Source: Bacteroidales bacterium
GTDB taxonomy: Bacteria > Bacteroidota > Bacteroidia > Bacteroidales > Paludibacteraceae
NCBI GenBank assembly: GCA_900769035.1
Contig: CAAGFD010000123.1
Coordinates: 1-6,111, forward strand
DNA length: 6,111 nucleotides
Reading direction: 5' to 3'
Position 1 is the first letter of the stretch. Each line of letters starts with the position of its first letter. The notes under the pieces are model-generated. The model was not told the DNA's origin. It ran no database searches and saw nothing but the letters and a program-made list of their open reading frames with translations. Position numbers and translations under genes: made by a program. This document shows, piece after piece, positions 5,852 through 6,111 of this stretch.

Positions 5852-6111
5852 ATGAAAAAATTTTTACTTATTATTTTACTATGCTTGATGGCAGTAGGCA
5901 TACAAGCACAAGTTATGTATATAAATACAACTTATGTTCCTGCCACGATTATGTTTCGTGATGGACATGAAGAAACTTATGATAAGGTACAGATGCCTAC
6001 TAAGTTTCAAGAAAAAATTACTATTAAGCTCGAAGACGAAGGGAGAAGAAAAATCCCTGCCGAAGACATTCTATTTATTACGTATTGGAGAGAAAAATTT
6101 CCGGAAGATAA
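5852..6111 (+). CDS. small secreted/periplasmic protein of unknown function, partial (cut by right edge)
   Basis: ATG at 5852 opens a frame of 86 codons plus two bases with no stop before the window ends. The N-terminus MKKFLLIILLCLMAVGIQAQ is a Sec signal peptide with an expected cleavage after Ala19 (IQA before Gln20). The Cys at position 11 lies inside the hydrophobic core, so this is not an obvious lipoprotein. The mature part looks beta-rich and charged: ATIMFRDGHEETYDKV (31-46), then KITIKLEDEGRRKIPAEDI (55-73) and LFITYWREKFPED. The pattern of a DG turn, a short basic/acidic strand pair and an IPAEDI-like strand recalls small secreted Bacteroidota proteins of unknown function, from memory only. 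It has its own promoter and a long structured leader, downstream of a terminator, so it is not part of the decarboxylase operon. Downstream genes are not visible. Confidence 0.85.
   Translation, partial: MKKFLLIILLCLMAVGIQAQVMYINTTYVPATIMFRDGHEETYDKVQMPTKFQEKITIKLEDEGRRKIPAEDILFITYWREKFPED

Noticed and set aside
1..6111. CRISPR array, tRNA/rRNA, insertion sequence or known defence-system genes
   Set aside because: I looked for regularly spaced repeats, cloverleaf-like tails, transposase motifs and nuclease/helicase motifs and found none.

Overview
The window looks like chromosomal DNA from a low-GC member of the Bacteroidota, most likely Bacteroidales. The case rests on four points. Every gene start I can place sits behind an AT-rich leader without a strong Shine-Dalgarno. 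Four candidate promoters carry the Bacteroidota -7 box TAnnTTTG, and three of them also have a TTTG -33 box 19-20 bp upstream. The proteins are typical of the group: a TPR lipoprotein with a C-terminal membrane segment, an unclassified lipoprotein, a small porin-like beta-barrel, and a family of roughly 460-residue arginine decarboxylases I know from Bacteroidota. The organism cannot be named from the sequence alone.

Layout. Positions 1-942 (minus strand) hold the N-terminal 314 codons of a TPR lipoprotein that runs off the left edge just as a transmembrane helix begins. A 316-bp divergent intergenic region (943-1258) carries a candidate promoter for each direction. Rightward from it runs a two-gene unit: a 430-residue lipoprotein of unknown function (1259-2551) and a 202-residue outer-membrane beta-barrel protein (2569-3177), separated by 17 bp and closed by a strong intrinsic terminator. 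A second promoter at 3294-3325, followed by a leader with a repeated 12-mer, drives another two-gene unit: a PLP-dependent arginine decarboxylase-like enzyme (3427-4818) and 5'-methylthioadenosine/S-adenosylhomocysteine nucleosidase (4836-5522), again 17 bp apart and closed by a long terminator hairpin. A third promoter (5667-5697) starts a leader of about 147 nt with two predicted hairpins before the first 86 codons of a small secreted protein that runs off the right edge.

How the parts may work together. The decarboxylase/nucleosidase pair makes metabolic sense: the first would make agmatine for polyamine synthesis, and the second removes methylthioadenosine, the by-product of aminopropyl transfer, as well as S-adenosylhomocysteine. 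The lipoprotein/beta-barrel pair is an envelope module of unknown role. The divergent TPR protein has the layout of Bacteroidota TPR-transmembrane-HTH proteins and could be its regulator, but the diagnostic C-terminus is outside the window. I see no CRISPR array, tRNA, rRNA, insertion sequence or clear defence system.
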